64,000 nt of DNA from CAVRUH01 sp963822595 (GTDB lineage: Bacteria; Chlamydiota; Chlamydiia; Chlamydiales; Waddliaceae), in assembly GCA_963822595.1 (NCBI GenBank), contig CAWGIG010000001.1, forward strand, positions 1,116,001 to 1,180,000. Reading direction: 5' to 3'. Made by a program: the position numbers and the translations under genes. Shown one piece after another: positions 31,682-40,308 of this stretch (position 1 is its first letter; every line of letters starts with the position of its first letter). The notes under the pieces were generated by a model. The model made no database searches. It worked only from the letters and a program-made list of their open reading frames with translations, and was not told where the DNA came from.

Positions 31682-33142
31682 ATGCAATATAATCTCAATC
31701 AGAGCCAACAGCCAAAGATTCAGCAAACACAGCGTTTGATGATGTCGCCGAAGATGCAGCAAGCATTAAATACGATGCAACTCCCTGTCCTTGAGCTAAC
31801 TACGTTAATCGATGCCGAACTTGAACAAAACCCCATTCTCGAAATAATCGAAACCTTACCCGAAAAAGAAAATTCTGAAGTTGTTGAGAATGAAGATCTT
31901 CCAACGGAAAAAGAACTTAATTTTGATGATAAGAATTTTGAAATCTTAAAGCAGCTAGATGAAAGCTATAGGGATAATTACCTGGAAGGGGCTGGTTTTG
32001 CTACGCGAAGAAGCGCGGAAGAAGAAAAAAAGAAGGTTTTTGAAGAAAGCTCTATAAAGGCAACAAATTCTCTTTTTCAACACCTAATGGCTCAAGCTGC
32101 CGATACTTTTGAATCGAAAGAAGAATTAAGAATGGCTGAAGAATTGATTGGAAATTTCAACGAAAGTGGTTTTCTGGGCGTCCCTCTTAAAGAGATAGCT
32201 CTTTCTCATGGGTTTGATGAATCTCAGTTAATGTCTATTCTCCAAAAAATACAAACATTTGACCCTATTGGTGTCGGAGCTACCAATCTGCAACAATCTC
32301 TTCTCATTCAGATGAGGAATCTATCAATGGAAAACAGTCTTGCAGCAAAAATTGTAGAAAATCATTTCGATGATCTTCTCTATAATCGGATTCCTAAGAT
32401 TAAAAAGGGATTAAATTGCACCATCGAAGAGATCCGTGAAGCCATTGATCAGGATATTTCAAAGTTGGATCTCCACCCAGGGACGAGTTGTTCACAAATT
32501 CCCATCCAATCGATTATACCCGATATTACGATTCAGAGGATAAATGAGGAATGGATTGTCTTTGCAAATTCGGATTATATTCCTTCGTTACGATTAAATA
32601 GACGTTACATGCGCATGCTCGAAGACGAATCCCTTTCTAAAGAATCAAAAGATTTTATCAAAAATAAGATTGTGTCAGCTAAATGGTTGATGAAAAATAT
32701 TGACCAAAGAAATTCCACTTTAGAAAGAATCGGGGAATTTTTAGCAAAGCATCAAGCTGCATTTTTTATGGATCCTAACGGAAAACTTGTTCCATTGGTG
32801 ATGAAGGTTGTGGCTGAGGAGCTACAATTGAATGAATCTACAATTGCTAGAGCGGTGGCTAATAAATATGTCAATACACCGAGAGGGATATTTCCGCTGC
32901 GTTATTTCTTTACTTATTCCTATACGACCGAGGAGGGGCAAGATATCTCTTCAAAAACTGTACGCGAAATGTTGGAACGCCTCATAGAAGGCGAGGATAA
33001 AATGAAGCCGCTATCCGATGAGATGTTGTCGCGTTTAATGAAAGAAGAGGGGGTTAACTGCGCCCGCCGTACCGTTGCAAAATACCGCACCGAACTTAAC
33101 ATCGGCAACACCACCCAGCGAAGGCAATGGGGTGGGGATTAA
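31682..33142 (+). CDS. rpoN: RNA polymerase sigma-54 factor
   Basis: The frame opens at 31571, but the ATG at 31682 has AAAGGGG upstream and starts the Gln-rich region I (MQYNLNQSQQPKIQQTQRLM; LPVLELTTLIDAELEQNPIL), giving 486 residues. An acidic region II, the core-binding domain (FDPIGVGATNLQQSLLIQ) and the DNA-binding C-end follow. The RpoN box reads ARRTVAKYR. Sigma-54 needs an AAA+ activator; none is in this window. Chlamydiae use it with the AtoS/AtoC-type pair. The regulator operon is divergent, with about 96 bp between starts. Confidence 0.95.
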   Translation: MQYNLNQSQQPKIQQTQRLMMSPKMQQALNTMQLPVLELTTLIDAELEQNPILEIIETLPEKENSEVVENEDLPTEKELNFDDKNFEILKQLDESYRDNYLEGAGFATRRSAEEEKKKVFEESSIKATNSLFQHLMAQAADTFESKEELRMAEELIGNFNESGFLGVPLKEIALSHGFDESQLMSILQKIQTFDPIGVGATNLQQSLLIQMRNLSMENSLAAKIVENHFDDLLYNRIPKIKKGLNCTIEEIREAIDQDISKLDLHPGTSCSQIPIQSIIPDITIQRINEEWIVFANSDYIPSLRLNRRYMRMLEDESLSKESKDFIKNKIVSAKWLMKNIDQRNSTLERIGEFLAKHQAAFFMDPNGKLVPLVMKVVAEELQLNESTIARAVANKYVNTPRGIFPLRYFFTYSYTTEEGQDISSKTVREMLERLIEGEDKMKPLSDEMLSRLMKEEGVNCARRTVAKYRTELNIGNTTQRRQWGGD

Positions 33143-33148
33143 GCGAGT

Positions 33149-33320
33149 AGCCACAATTAACAGGATAAGCAGGATCGCAAGCGGCATGATAAAAAAAGGA
33201 TAAGAAGAAAAGATAAAAGATAAAAAAACTTCAGTAAATCTTTTTCTTTATTCTTAAATCTTTTCTTATCCTTTTTTTATCCTGCCGCTTGCGATCCTGC
33301 TTATCCTGTTGATTGTGGCT
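33149..33320. repeat. Long inverted repeat, family A copy 3
   Basis: Outer arms AGCCACAATTAACAGG and CCTGTTGATTGTGGCT pair with one mismatch and are unlike the outer arms of other copies. The conserved CAGGATCGCAAGCGG core lies inside. It is located between the convergent rpoN and HELAH-protein genes. Confidence 0.9.
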
Positions 33321-33332
33321 ATGAGACCTATA

Positions 33333-34196
33333 TCACATATACGCGGCTACTATTACCTGCCAACGAAACGAAACATTTTGCTGTTCGCTAACATACTGCT
33401 TGATTTGTTCCTGATTCATTTTGCCTATCTCAATGATTTCTTTGTCCGTCAATCGGTATACCACCGCTTTAGCCTTCTGTTCGTCAGATAATAATTGATT
33501 CCACGCCGCCAAACATCGGTTGTACTGATAATGCCTCAAAAAGAGTCTTCCAAATCCTAAGGTTATAAACAATACAGGCACAGCTTTAATCCACATCGAC
33601 CAAATATATAAACTATGCTTTTCCAAGGCGATGATCGAAACATCCAGAATAAAAATTAGTAGCAGCAGCAAGACAAAATAAACACTTTCTTTTGAGGATT
33701 GAATAATGGGTCCCATCCACCTTCGAAACCAAGATACCGACGATTTATAGGCATGATACTCCTCGAATTTCGGCTCCTCAAAAGTCATCCTCCCGACATG
33801 CGCCAGCTCGTGCGAAATGAGTTCCTTCCGATCATAGATTCCTAGATAACGGGGAGAAGTTTGAAAAGCTTTCCTAAGCTGCAGCACAGCCGCAGTGGGC
33901 GAATTTTCATCGACCTGAAAAATCCACGCGCACCCCCCATGCCATAACACCAATTGATAATCACTAAAAAATAGGGGTATCCAATCGGGGGCAATATCAT
34001 AATTCGCTTTCGTCTGCGAAAAAGATTCAGCTAATATTGCCTCCGTGCCTTTATCCTCGTCTCTAAAAGGAAGTTTATTACTGATTTCTTGATTCAGCTT
34101 TAAACAATATTCCGCCCTGTGACAAAATTGTTCTTCACTTTCCGTAGGTCCGGGGAATAATCCGAGTTTATTCCAATATAAAATTTTTTCATCCAT
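33333..34196 (-). CDS. Membrane protein with HExxH metalloprotease-like motif
   Basis: The 287-residue product contains HELAH near residue 125 (ELISHELAHVGRMTFEEPKF), which fits the HExxH zinc-binding signature, with acidic residues soon after (EEPKFEEYHAY). Two hydrophobic segments follow (VYFVLLLLLIFILDVSIIAL and AVPVLFITLGFGRLFL), so it is an integral membrane protein with both ends probably cytoplasmic. I do not recognise the family. A metallopeptidase is plausible but the third ligand cannot be assigned. The start is supported by GAGGG. Confidence 0.7.
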   Translation of the reverse strand: MDEKILYWNKLGLFPGPTESEEQFCHRAEYCLKLNQEISNKLPFRDEDKGTEAILAESFSQTKANYDIAPDWIPLFFSDYQLVLWHGGCAWIFQVDENSPTAAVLQLRKAFQTSPRYLGIYDRKELISHELAHVGRMTFEEPKFEEYHAYKSSVSWFRRWMGPIIQSSKESVYFVLLLLLIFILDVSIIALEKHSLYIWSMWIKAVPVLFITLGFGRLFLRHYQYNRCLAAWNQLLSDEQKAKAVVYRLTDKEIIEIGKMNQEQIKQYVSEQQNVSFRWQVIVAAYM

Positions 34197-34383
34197 AAGT
34201 CCCTCTTTTTTAAAACATTATCGGAAAAAAGGCAAATGTTAAAAAAAATTTTTAATGAAAATATATCACTAATTATTTTAAACTGGTAATCGCTGCATGC
34301 GCTTTAGCCAGATTTTCCTTGAAAGGAGAGATCTTATATGGCAGGGTAGTAGGCACAAATTCATAAAATACCGAGGTAAAACG

Positions 34384-36021
34384 ATGTTCGAAGATAATTA
34401 TGAAGAATTCTCTGAAAGCCAAGTTCAGATTTTAAACTCATACGTGACAAATACGTCGAGCCACATTTTTGTGCTCAGAAACCTGCCGGAGGTTATAAAA
34501 GGTGCTCTTTTTTCCCGCTATTCCCGATCAAATTTGGGACTAAGAACACTTCTTCTTAAAGAATTTATCACCAATTCCGAGGAAAGCGCTTTTGCAGACA
34601 TCGTCGGATCGAACTCTCCCTCAGGTGGCAGCGACCAAGCTCTAGCCATTAAAAAAGCTCAAGCCTTTTACGATCGAATCCTCGATGGTTATGGCGATGA
34701 CTCCATCGGCGAGCTAGGGGGCGCCCACTTGGCAATAGAAAACGTTTCCATGTTAGCCGCAAAAATTCTCGAAGATAGCAGAATAGGGGGATCCCCTCTT
34801 GAAAAATCGACACGCTATATTTATTTCGATCAAAAGGTGAAAGGAGAATATCTTTTTTATCGCGAGCCTATTCTAATGACTTCAGCTTATAGGGATATTT
34901 ATGTCGATACCTGCAATATGCTTTTTGATACCTATAGCAAATTCATACCGATCCTCACTGAAAAAATCGGGGCAATGATGCCTCACGACCCTAAAATATC
35001 AAAAGTCGCTTATTCGGCAGCTCTCAGGGCAAAAGTTCTCGACTGCCTTCGCGGTCTCCTTCCCGCGGGAACGCTTACGAATATGGGGATTTACGGAAAT
35101 GGGCGCTTCTTCGAAAGCATGATTCATAAACTCCATTGCAGTAATTTGGCAGAGATGCAGGAAATGGGCAAAAGGATGCACGAAGAACTCGCAAAAGTAA
35201 TCCCCTCATTTATTCGCCGTTCCGATCCTTCCCACCACACCCACAAAAGTTATTCCGAATACTATGAAACCTTGCAAATGGACATGGCAGTCATTACAGC
35301 GCAAAACACAACCTTCCCACAGAGAAATATGGAAAAAGGGGTCTCCCTGATTTCTTTTGACAAGGATTCTGTTTATCATGTGGCAGCATCTATTTTATAT
35401 GCGAACTCGGATAAAGGATTTGGCGATCTTTTGGAATATTGCAAACAGCTTCCAAAGGAAGAGTTAGAACGGATCCTTGACGCATCATGCAGCGCCAGAG
35501 AAAACAGACGTCAGAGATCACCAAGAGCTTTGGAGCATGCGAACTTCACTTTCGAAATGTTGACCGACTTTGGAGCCTACCGCGATCTCCACCGTCATCG
35601 CATGTTGACCCAAGAAAGACAACAGCTCTGCTGCGATTATGGATATTTCACTCCGCCAGAAATTAAAGGCATGGATATCGAAGAAGAGTATCACAGTGCG
35701 ATGCGTCAGGCCAAAGAAACCTTCGACACAATTGCCATCGAACTATCTGAAGAGGCGCAGTATGTTGTTCCCATGGCATATAATATTCGGTGGTACTTCC
35801 ATGTTAATTTACGAGCTTTGCAATGGATGTGCGAACTCAGATCTTCACCTGCAGGACATCCCTGTTACCGTCGTGTAGCGCAGGAAATGGCTCGTCAAGT
35901 ATCTGTTGCCGTTCCTCAATTTGAGCGGTTCTTTAAGTTCGTTGATTATGAGGGATATGAACTTGGACGTCTTGGTCAGGAGCAACGCAAAGCCGAAAAG
36001 CAAAGCGTTAAAAGTTCTTGA
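34384..36021 (+). CDS. thyX: Long, divergent flavin-dependent thymidylate synthase
   Basis: The ATG at 34384 follows CGAGGT and begins MFEDNYEEFSESQVQILNSY (545 residues, over twice a normal ThyX). Two ThyX-like halves can be seen. The first has ALFSRYSRSNLGLRTLL, YGDDSIGELGGAHLAIENVS and SRIGGSPLEKSTRYI. The second has NFTFEMLTDFGAYRDLHRHR followed by MLTQERQQL. The classical RHRxxSxxxxS motif is altered here to RHRMLTQERQQ. Chlamydiae are known to carry such elongated ThyX proteins. It would convert dUMP to dTMP with FAD and methylene-THF. Confidence 0.82.
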   Translation: MFEDNYEEFSESQVQILNSYVTNTSSHIFVLRNLPEVIKGALFSRYSRSNLGLRTLLLKEFITNSEESAFADIVGSNSPSGGSDQALAIKKAQAFYDRILDGYGDDSIGELGGAHLAIENVSMLAAKILEDSRIGGSPLEKSTRYIYFDQKVKGEYLFYREPILMTSAYRDIYVDTCNMLFDTYSKFIPILTEKIGAMMPHDPKISKVAYSAALRAKVLDCLRGLLPAGTLTNMGIYGNGRFFESMIHKLHCSNLAEMQEMGKRMHEELAKVIPSFIRRSDPSHHTHKSYSEYYETLQMDMAVITAQNTTFPQRNMEKGVSLISFDKDSVYHVAASILYANSDKGFGDLLEYCKQLPKEELERILDASCSARENRRQRSPRALEHANFTFEMLTDFGAYRDLHRHRMLTQERQQLCCDYGYFTPPEIKGMDIEEEYHSAMRQAKETFDTIAIELSEEAQYVVPMAYNIRWYFHVNLRALQWMCELRSSPAGHPCYRRVAQEMARQVSVAVPQFERFFKFVDYEGYELGRLGQEQRKAEKQSVKSS

Positions 36022-36126
36022 ATGATGTCCCTGGAATGTGTGAGGAGCCAAAATATTGAAAATAATTCTTCCATTCGTTTCAAGCTTGTGGTACCATGAG
36101 GACGTTTTAGGCCTATTTTTGCAATC

Positions 36127-36183
36127 GCACTAAAATGAAAATTGTTAAAATTGTGATAATTTGAAAAAAGATCATTTTAGTGC
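36127..36183. other. Inverted repeat in the thyX-hctA gap
   Basis: GCACTAAAATGA at 36127-36138 is perfectly complementary to TCATTTTAGTGC at 36172-36183, with 33 bp between. A run of seven T begins at about 36187. It may be an A/T-rich terminator for thyX or a control element for hctA. The rest of the 36022-36398 gap is A/T-rich without a gene. Confidence 0.45.
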
Positions 36184-36398
36184 ATAATTTTTTTAGGTGG
36201 CTAGTTTCCAAAGAGGTGTAATCAAAAAAAGCTCTTCAGGATATAGCCAGAATGTTATTATATTATTTTAGGCGTTAAATTATTTTGTGTTTTTAAGTAA
36301 AAAAATTAACGCTCGATCAAAAAATATGTTGCACAATATTACCTAAAGCATCTATTCAATTAAATGTCATGAAACTCAAAAAAGGGAGGAATATTATC

Positions 36399-36785
36399 AT
36401 GGCTCTAAATAACACGGTAACGCAAATGAAAGGTCTTCTTGCGGAAATCACACACGATCTCGAAAAATCCGATCGTGGCAATAAAGCGGCTTCTCAAAGA
36501 GTCCGTACAGGAACAATTAAACTCGAAAAAGTAGCGAAGTTGTACCGTAAGGAATCAGTAAAATTTGATAAGCAAAATAAAGGCCGCAAAAAAGCAGCTG
36601 CTCCAAAGAAAGGCGCTAAAACAACTGCAGCAAAGAAAAAAACTGCTACAAAAGCAAAGCCAGCTCCTAAAGCTGCAGCTCCTAAAAAGAAAACTGCAAA
36701 GAAAACGGCTGGATCTCGTGCTATGTCTTTCCAAAGAAGACGTTCTGCAAAGCTTCCAACACGTTCCGCTTCAGCAGGCAGATAA
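36399..36785 (+). CDS. hctA: Chlamydial histone H1-like protein Hc1
   Basis: The ATG at 36399 is chosen over 36369 because AAAGGGAGGA lies 8 bp upstream and the family N-end MALNNTVTQMKGLL begins here (128 residues). The N-half is the Hc1 coiled helix, including NKAASQRVRTGTIKLEKVAK then LYRKES, which is nearly invariant in chlamydiae. The C-half is a Lys/Ala/Pro-rich tail like eukaryotic H1. It condenses the nucleoid when reticulate bodies turn into elementary bodies. In Chlamydia its mRNA is repressed by a small RNA, IhtA; I see no such gene here. Two hairpins follow. Confidence 0.95.
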   Translation: MALNNTVTQMKGLLAEITHDLEKSDRGNKAASQRVRTGTIKLEKVAKLYRKESVKFDKQNKGRKKAAAPKKGAKTTAAKKKTATKAKPAPKAAAPKKKTAKKTAGSRAMSFQRRRSAKLPTRSASAGR

Positions 36786-36792
36786 TTTCATA

Positions 36793-36810
36793 AGAGGGCT
36801 CGCGCCCTCT
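36793..36810 (+). terminator. GC-rich hairpin after hctA
   Basis: AGAGGGC at 36793-36799 pairs with GCCCTCT at 36804-36810 and is followed within a few bases by ATTTTT. It lies 8 bp past the hctA stop. Confidence 0.6.
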
Positions 36811-36829
36811 GCCTATTTTTAGAAATAGA

Positions 36830-36857
36830 AAAAGCAGCATTATTGCTGCTTTTTTTT
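36830..36857 (+). terminator. Rho-independent terminator
   Basis: AAAAGCAGCA, loop TTAT, then TGCTGCTTTT running into further T. It is a textbook terminator 20 bp after the first hairpin, so hctA has a double terminator that isolates it from the methyltransferase gene. Confidence 0.85.
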
Positions 36858-36885
36858 GCTTTCTTAGGTATAATCGTTAGAATCT

Positions 36886-38286
36886 ATGACAATACGAAAC
36901 AAAAATATACAAGTAGACGTTAAAATCGATTCCTTTACAAAAGAAGGGAGAGGACTGGGCACCTTCATGAGACACGACGATGTCTCGTGCCCCGTAGAAG
37001 TTCCCTTCGCTATTCCAGGTGATTTGGCTAAAGTTCAATTATTACCTAAACGTTCCGGTGTCTATCATAGCCGACTTATTGAAATTATAGAACCATCCAA
37101 AGATAGGATCACCCCACGTTGCATCCATTTTGGCGTTTGCGGGGGCTGTCGCTTTCAACAAATTTCCTACGAAAAACAACGCGAGCTTAAAGAAGCTTTC
37201 ATAAAACGTTCCTTTCCCAATACTCCTTACACATTTCATCCCGCCGCCGCCATTTGGAACCATCGAAATAAAATGGAATTTACTTTCTCCAGCGATACTG
37301 CAAAAAATTACTACCTGGGGTTAATCATGGATGGAAGTCGCGGGAAGGTGTTCAATCTCACAGAATGCCATTTAACAAATTCCTGGTTTGCAGAAACTGT
37401 CATCGCTGTTAGGAATTGGTGGAAAGAAACCACTCTTGAGGCCTACCACCCCTCTCGAAACACCGGTTCCCTGCGGACTCTAACCATGCGAGAAGGAAAG
37501 AGAACGGGTGACCGCATGGTATTCCTTACAGTTTCAGGAAATCCGGAGTATGCGCTCAATAGACAACAGATGGAACAATTTGTTTCAGCAGTGCGCCATG
37601 TCGCCGAAGAGGGAACGAGGCTCAGCATTTTTGTTCGCATCCACCAAGCGATTAAAGGAAAGCCCACGCAGTTTTACGACATGCATCTCCACGGACCCGA
37701 TCATATTACAGAAACTCTGCAGATCGAAAATCACGCTCTGACCTTTACCATTAGTCCTTCCGCATTTTTTCAACCCAATACTGTAATGGCAGAAAAACTT
37801 TATGCAAAGGCCGTGGAATTGGTCGGCCCCGTACATGACAAAGTCGTTTACGATCTTTATTGCGGTACAGGAACTCTCGGGATCTGCATGGCAAAAAAAG
37901 CCAAAGAAGTTATCGGGATAGAACTTTCGGCCGATGCTGCCTACGATGCGCGAAATAATGCCACGCTCAATGGATTGGACAACATCACCATCTTCACGGG
38001 AACCGTTGAAGATAAACTGAAAGAAATTCTCGAAAATAAAGAATATCCGGCACCGGATGTAGTCGTTGTGGACCCTCCCAGGGTAGGTCTTGATCCTAGA
38101 GCTATTGAGCACCTAAAAACATTGCTTCCACGGAAAATTCTATACGTCTCATGTAATCCGGCTTCACAGGCAAAAAATATCGAAGAATTAGTCGCTGCGG
38201 GTTATCGCATCGTGTCCATGGATGCCGTAGACCAATTCCCCCACACTCCGCATATCGAGAATATTGTCTTATTATGTCTTTCCTAG
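36886..38286 (+). CDS. RumA/TrmA-family rRNA uracil-5-methyltransferase
   Basis: The 466-residue product has an N-terminal TRAM-like domain (IDSFTKEGRGLGTF). An iron-sulfur cysteine set at residues 79, 85 and 88 (CIHFGVCGGCRFQQ) follows. The SAM-binding VYDLYCGTGTLGICMAKKAK lies near 320, VVDPPRVGLDP near 400, and the catalytic cysteine motif YVSCNPASQ near 425. It methylates C5 of a uridine in 23S rRNA (RlmD/RlmC type); the exact position cannot be told. Its place directly after hctA and before yajC matches the Chlamydia gene order as I remember it. Confidence 0.92.
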   Translation: MTIRNKNIQVDVKIDSFTKEGRGLGTFMRHDDVSCPVEVPFAIPGDLAKVQLLPKRSGVYHSRLIEIIEPSKDRITPRCIHFGVCGGCRFQQISYEKQRELKEAFIKRSFPNTPYTFHPAAAIWNHRNKMEFTFSSDTAKNYYLGLIMDGSRGKVFNLTECHLTNSWFAETVIAVRNWWKETTLEAYHPSRNTGSLRTLTMREGKRTGDRMVFLTVSGNPEYALNRQQMEQFVSAVRHVAEEGTRLSIFVRIHQAIKGKPTQFYDMHLHGPDHITETLQIENHALTFTISPSAFFQPNTVMAEKLYAKAVELVGPVHDKVVYDLYCGTGTLGICMAKKAKEVIGIELSADAAYDARNNATLNGLDNITIFTGTVEDKLKEILENKEYPAPDVVVVDPPRVGLDPRAIEHLKTLLPRKILYVSCNPASQAKNIEELVAAGYRIVSMDAVDQFPHTPHIENIVLLCLS

Positions 38287-38343
38287 CGTTTTATCTCGAT
38301 TTTATGAGACAATTGCGCTTAACAATAAAAAAGGAGAAATCTG

Positions 38344-38706
38344 ATGAAAAAAATGATTTTGTTACTACAGTTTGCTATCCTTCCAATGTTCCTATTTGCG
38401 CAAGAAGGAGATTTGCCTCCACGTGATCAAGGCATCTGGCAAACGGTTATTATGATTGGTATTGCCATGGTATTCTTTTACTTCATCCTCTGGCGTCCAG
38501 AGCAAAAGCGTCGCAAATTAATGGAGCAACAACGTAGCGCCATGAAAAAAGGCGATAAAGTCACAGCGATGGGGATTATTGGAACTGTAAACAAAATTAC
38601 AGATCAAACGGTCATTTTGAACATGGTCGACGGTTCTAAAATTGAAGTTCTCAAAGGTGCCATCACCGATGTCATTTCAGATACCGAAGAACCGAAAGCA
38701 ACCTAG
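38344..38706 (+). CDS. yajC: Preprotein translocase subunit YajC
   Basis: The 120-residue product has a cleavable-looking signal (MILLLQFAILPMFLFAQ), unusual for YajC but seen in some phyla. The single membrane span TVIMIGIAMVFFYFILWRPE follows, then the YajC cytoplasmic motif RPEQKRRKLMEQQRSAMKKG, GDKVTAMGIIGTVNKI and VLKGAITDV. It associates with SecDF in the inner membrane. AAGGAGAAATCTGATG gives a strong start. Confidence 0.92.
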   Translation: MKKMILLLQFAILPMFLFAQEGDLPPRDQGIWQTVIMIGIAMVFFYFILWRPEQKRRKLMEQQRSAMKKGDKVTAMGIIGTVNKITDQTVILNMVDGSKIEVLKGAITDVISDTEEPKAT

Positions 38707-38716
38707 GAGAGTTCAC

Positions 38717-39277
38717 ATGATTAACGAAATACAGTTTCAACCTTTAGGATATATTTTAGTTAAAAGTGAACAATATGAGGGCTTAAAGGTTTCTCAAAAC
38801 AAGGACAAATGGCCTGCTATTGCAAAATCCTTAGTGGAAAAAGGGCCTCTCTCTGAAGTTGATTTTTCTAAAAAAGATGTTCTTTTGATAAGTCAGGTTG
38901 TGGATCATGAAGTCGAATGGTTGATCGTAGATAAAATCCAAGAATTAGCTTCCGATCGCCTTAAAATTGAATGTAGTTTAGTGATCGTTGACTCCTATGG
39001 TTTTGCTTGCCCCGTAAAATGTCTTCAATTTATCGCTATCGACAAAAGGCCTTCTGCCCCGAAGATAACTGTTGATAAACTAAAAGAAAAAAAGGGCCCC
39101 AGTGATTTAGACACTGAATTATCGTCCTTGCAGGATAAAATTAAGGAACTGGAAACCAAGAAATATACTGAGAAATCCAAGAAATCAGATACAAGGCTGA
39201 CAAAATTGAGAACTCAGTTTGAGAGACAAGAAGAAGAAGTTTCAAATAATCGGCGCGGACCCGATCTGCGGAAGTAA
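38717..39277 (+). CDS. Hypothetical protein with C-terminal coiled coil
   Basis: The ATG at 38717, preceded by AGGAGA, is chosen; the frame upstream overlaps yajC and is not needed (186 residues). It starts MINEIQFQPLGYILVKSEQY. A mixed alpha/beta first half follows, and a charged coiled coil (LDTELSSLQDKIKELETKKY to RTQFERQEEEV). No family recognised. It starts 10 bp after yajC and 6 bp before the next gene, so the three are probably co-transcribed. Confidence 0.7.
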   Translation: MINEIQFQPLGYILVKSEQYEGLKVSQNKDKWPAIAKSLVEKGPLSEVDFSKKDVLLISQVVDHEVEWLIVDKIQELASDRLKIECSLVIVDSYGFACPVKCLQFIAIDKRPSAPKITVDKLKEKKGPSDLDTELSSLQDKIKELETKKYTEKSKKSDTRLTKLRTQFERQEEEVSNNRRGPDLRK

Positions 39278-39283
39278 GGATTA

Positions 39284-40021
39284 ATGGTGCTAACAAAAAC
39301 TTTCTGCCACGTCAAAGGGGTTTCGCCCAAAACGGAAAAACTTCTTTGGGATAATGGCATTCATGATTGGGACGATTTTTCGCAAAATTGCGATACAATT
39401 AGCTGCATCCCCAAGTCGAAAGTTTCCCTCATTGCGCAAGAGCTTCCTGAATCGAAAAGAGCTCTTGGGGACAATGACATTCAGTACTTCAAAAAGATGC
39501 TGGACTCCAAAGAACATTGGCGACTTCATAACATGGGCAAGATCGGCTATGTGGATATCGAAACCACGGGTATTTCCCATCATGATGGCATCACTGTCCT
39601 TGGAATTTACGATGGCGTCACTTCGCATATGTATGTCCAAGGTAAAAATTTGGGTGATGCCCATGAAAAACTCAAAGAATTTGAGATCGTTGTCACTTTT
39701 AACGGAAAGCAATTTGATATTCCTTTTATAGAACGTCACTTTGGCTATAAATATTCTTTTGTGCATCTCGATTTGCGTTATATGCTCAATGAATTAGGCC
39801 TGAGGGGCGGCTTGAAAAATATTGAAAGAGAAGTAGGGATCGTTCGCGATGCCGAGGTGGTTGGAGTGGATGGCTTCGAAGCCATCCGTTTGTGGAATAG
39901 ATATCAAAGGGGCTGTCAAAAATCCCTGGAAAAGCTAATTAAATATAATGAACAAGATATTGTTCACCTCAAGACATTGCTAGAATACTACCTCAACGAA
40001 AAACTCGATAAGAATCCATAG
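39284..40021 (+). CDS. RNase H-fold exonuclease, YprB-like
   Basis: The 245-residue product has a short N-terminal helix-hairpin-helix-like part (HVKGVSPKTEKLLWDNGIHD). A DnaQ-like exonuclease fold follows: motif I YVDIETTG, motif II VVTFNGKQFDIPFIERHF, and motif III KYNEQDIVHLKTLLEYY. These acidic residues would bind two metal ions. It belongs to the YprB ribonuclease-H-like group whose substrate is not firmly known; repair or RNA processing is possible. The gene is in line with yajC and the hypothetical gene and ends just before a family C repeat. Confidence 0.85.
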   Translation: MVLTKTFCHVKGVSPKTEKLLWDNGIHDWDDFSQNCDTISCIPKSKVSLIAQELPESKRALGDNDIQYFKKMLDSKEHWRLHNMGKIGYVDIETTGISHHDGITVLGIYDGVTSHMYVQGKNLGDAHEKLKEFEIVVTFNGKQFDIPFIERHFGYKYSFVHLDLRYMLNELGLRGGLKNIEREVGIVRDAEVVGVDGFEAIRLWNRYQRGCQKSLEKLIKYNEQDIVHLKTLLEYYLNEKLDKNP

Positions 40022-40030
40022 CTTGCGCCC

Positions 40031-40300
40031 AATGTCATCAACTTAAAGAGTAGTTTATCACTTCATGAGGGCTGAAAGCCAGGCTCGTGACAGCCCAGGC
40101 AGAGCGAAGCGAAGGCCTGGGTGCAAGGGTGAAAAAATGAAAAAGCCCTGCAAGGGCGACTCATCCATTTTTTCATAGACATCATTTCACCGGAATGAGT
40201 CGCCCTTGCAGGGCTGAGTTTTTTTATCGACGTCACCCAGGCCTTCGCTTCGCTCTGCCTGGGCTATCAAAAGGCTGGCTTTCAGCCCTCATGAAATAGT
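40031..40300. repeat. Large inverted repeat, family C copy 2
   Basis: It is highly similar to 5514-5812: AATGTCATCAACTTAAAGAG at the left, then GAGGGCTGAAAGCCAG, GGCCTGGGTGCA and GCCCTGCAAGGGCGACTCAT, with complementary partners to the right. In copy 2 the AGAGCGAAGCGAAGG arm has the paired change CCTTCGCTTCGCTCT, where copy 1 has AGAGCAAAGCGAAGG / CCTTCGCTTTGCTCT. The right end stops short and runs into the F-box/ankyrin gene stop. Confidence 0.9.
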
Positions 40301-40308
40301 AAATATTT

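Noticed and set aside
37585..38112. 175-codon frame opposite the rRNA methyltransferase gene
   Set aside because: Antisense shadow; no start signal and no recognisable motif.
39290..39766. 158-codon frame opposite the RNase H-fold gene
   Set aside because: Antisense shadow of a gene with clear catalytic motifs.
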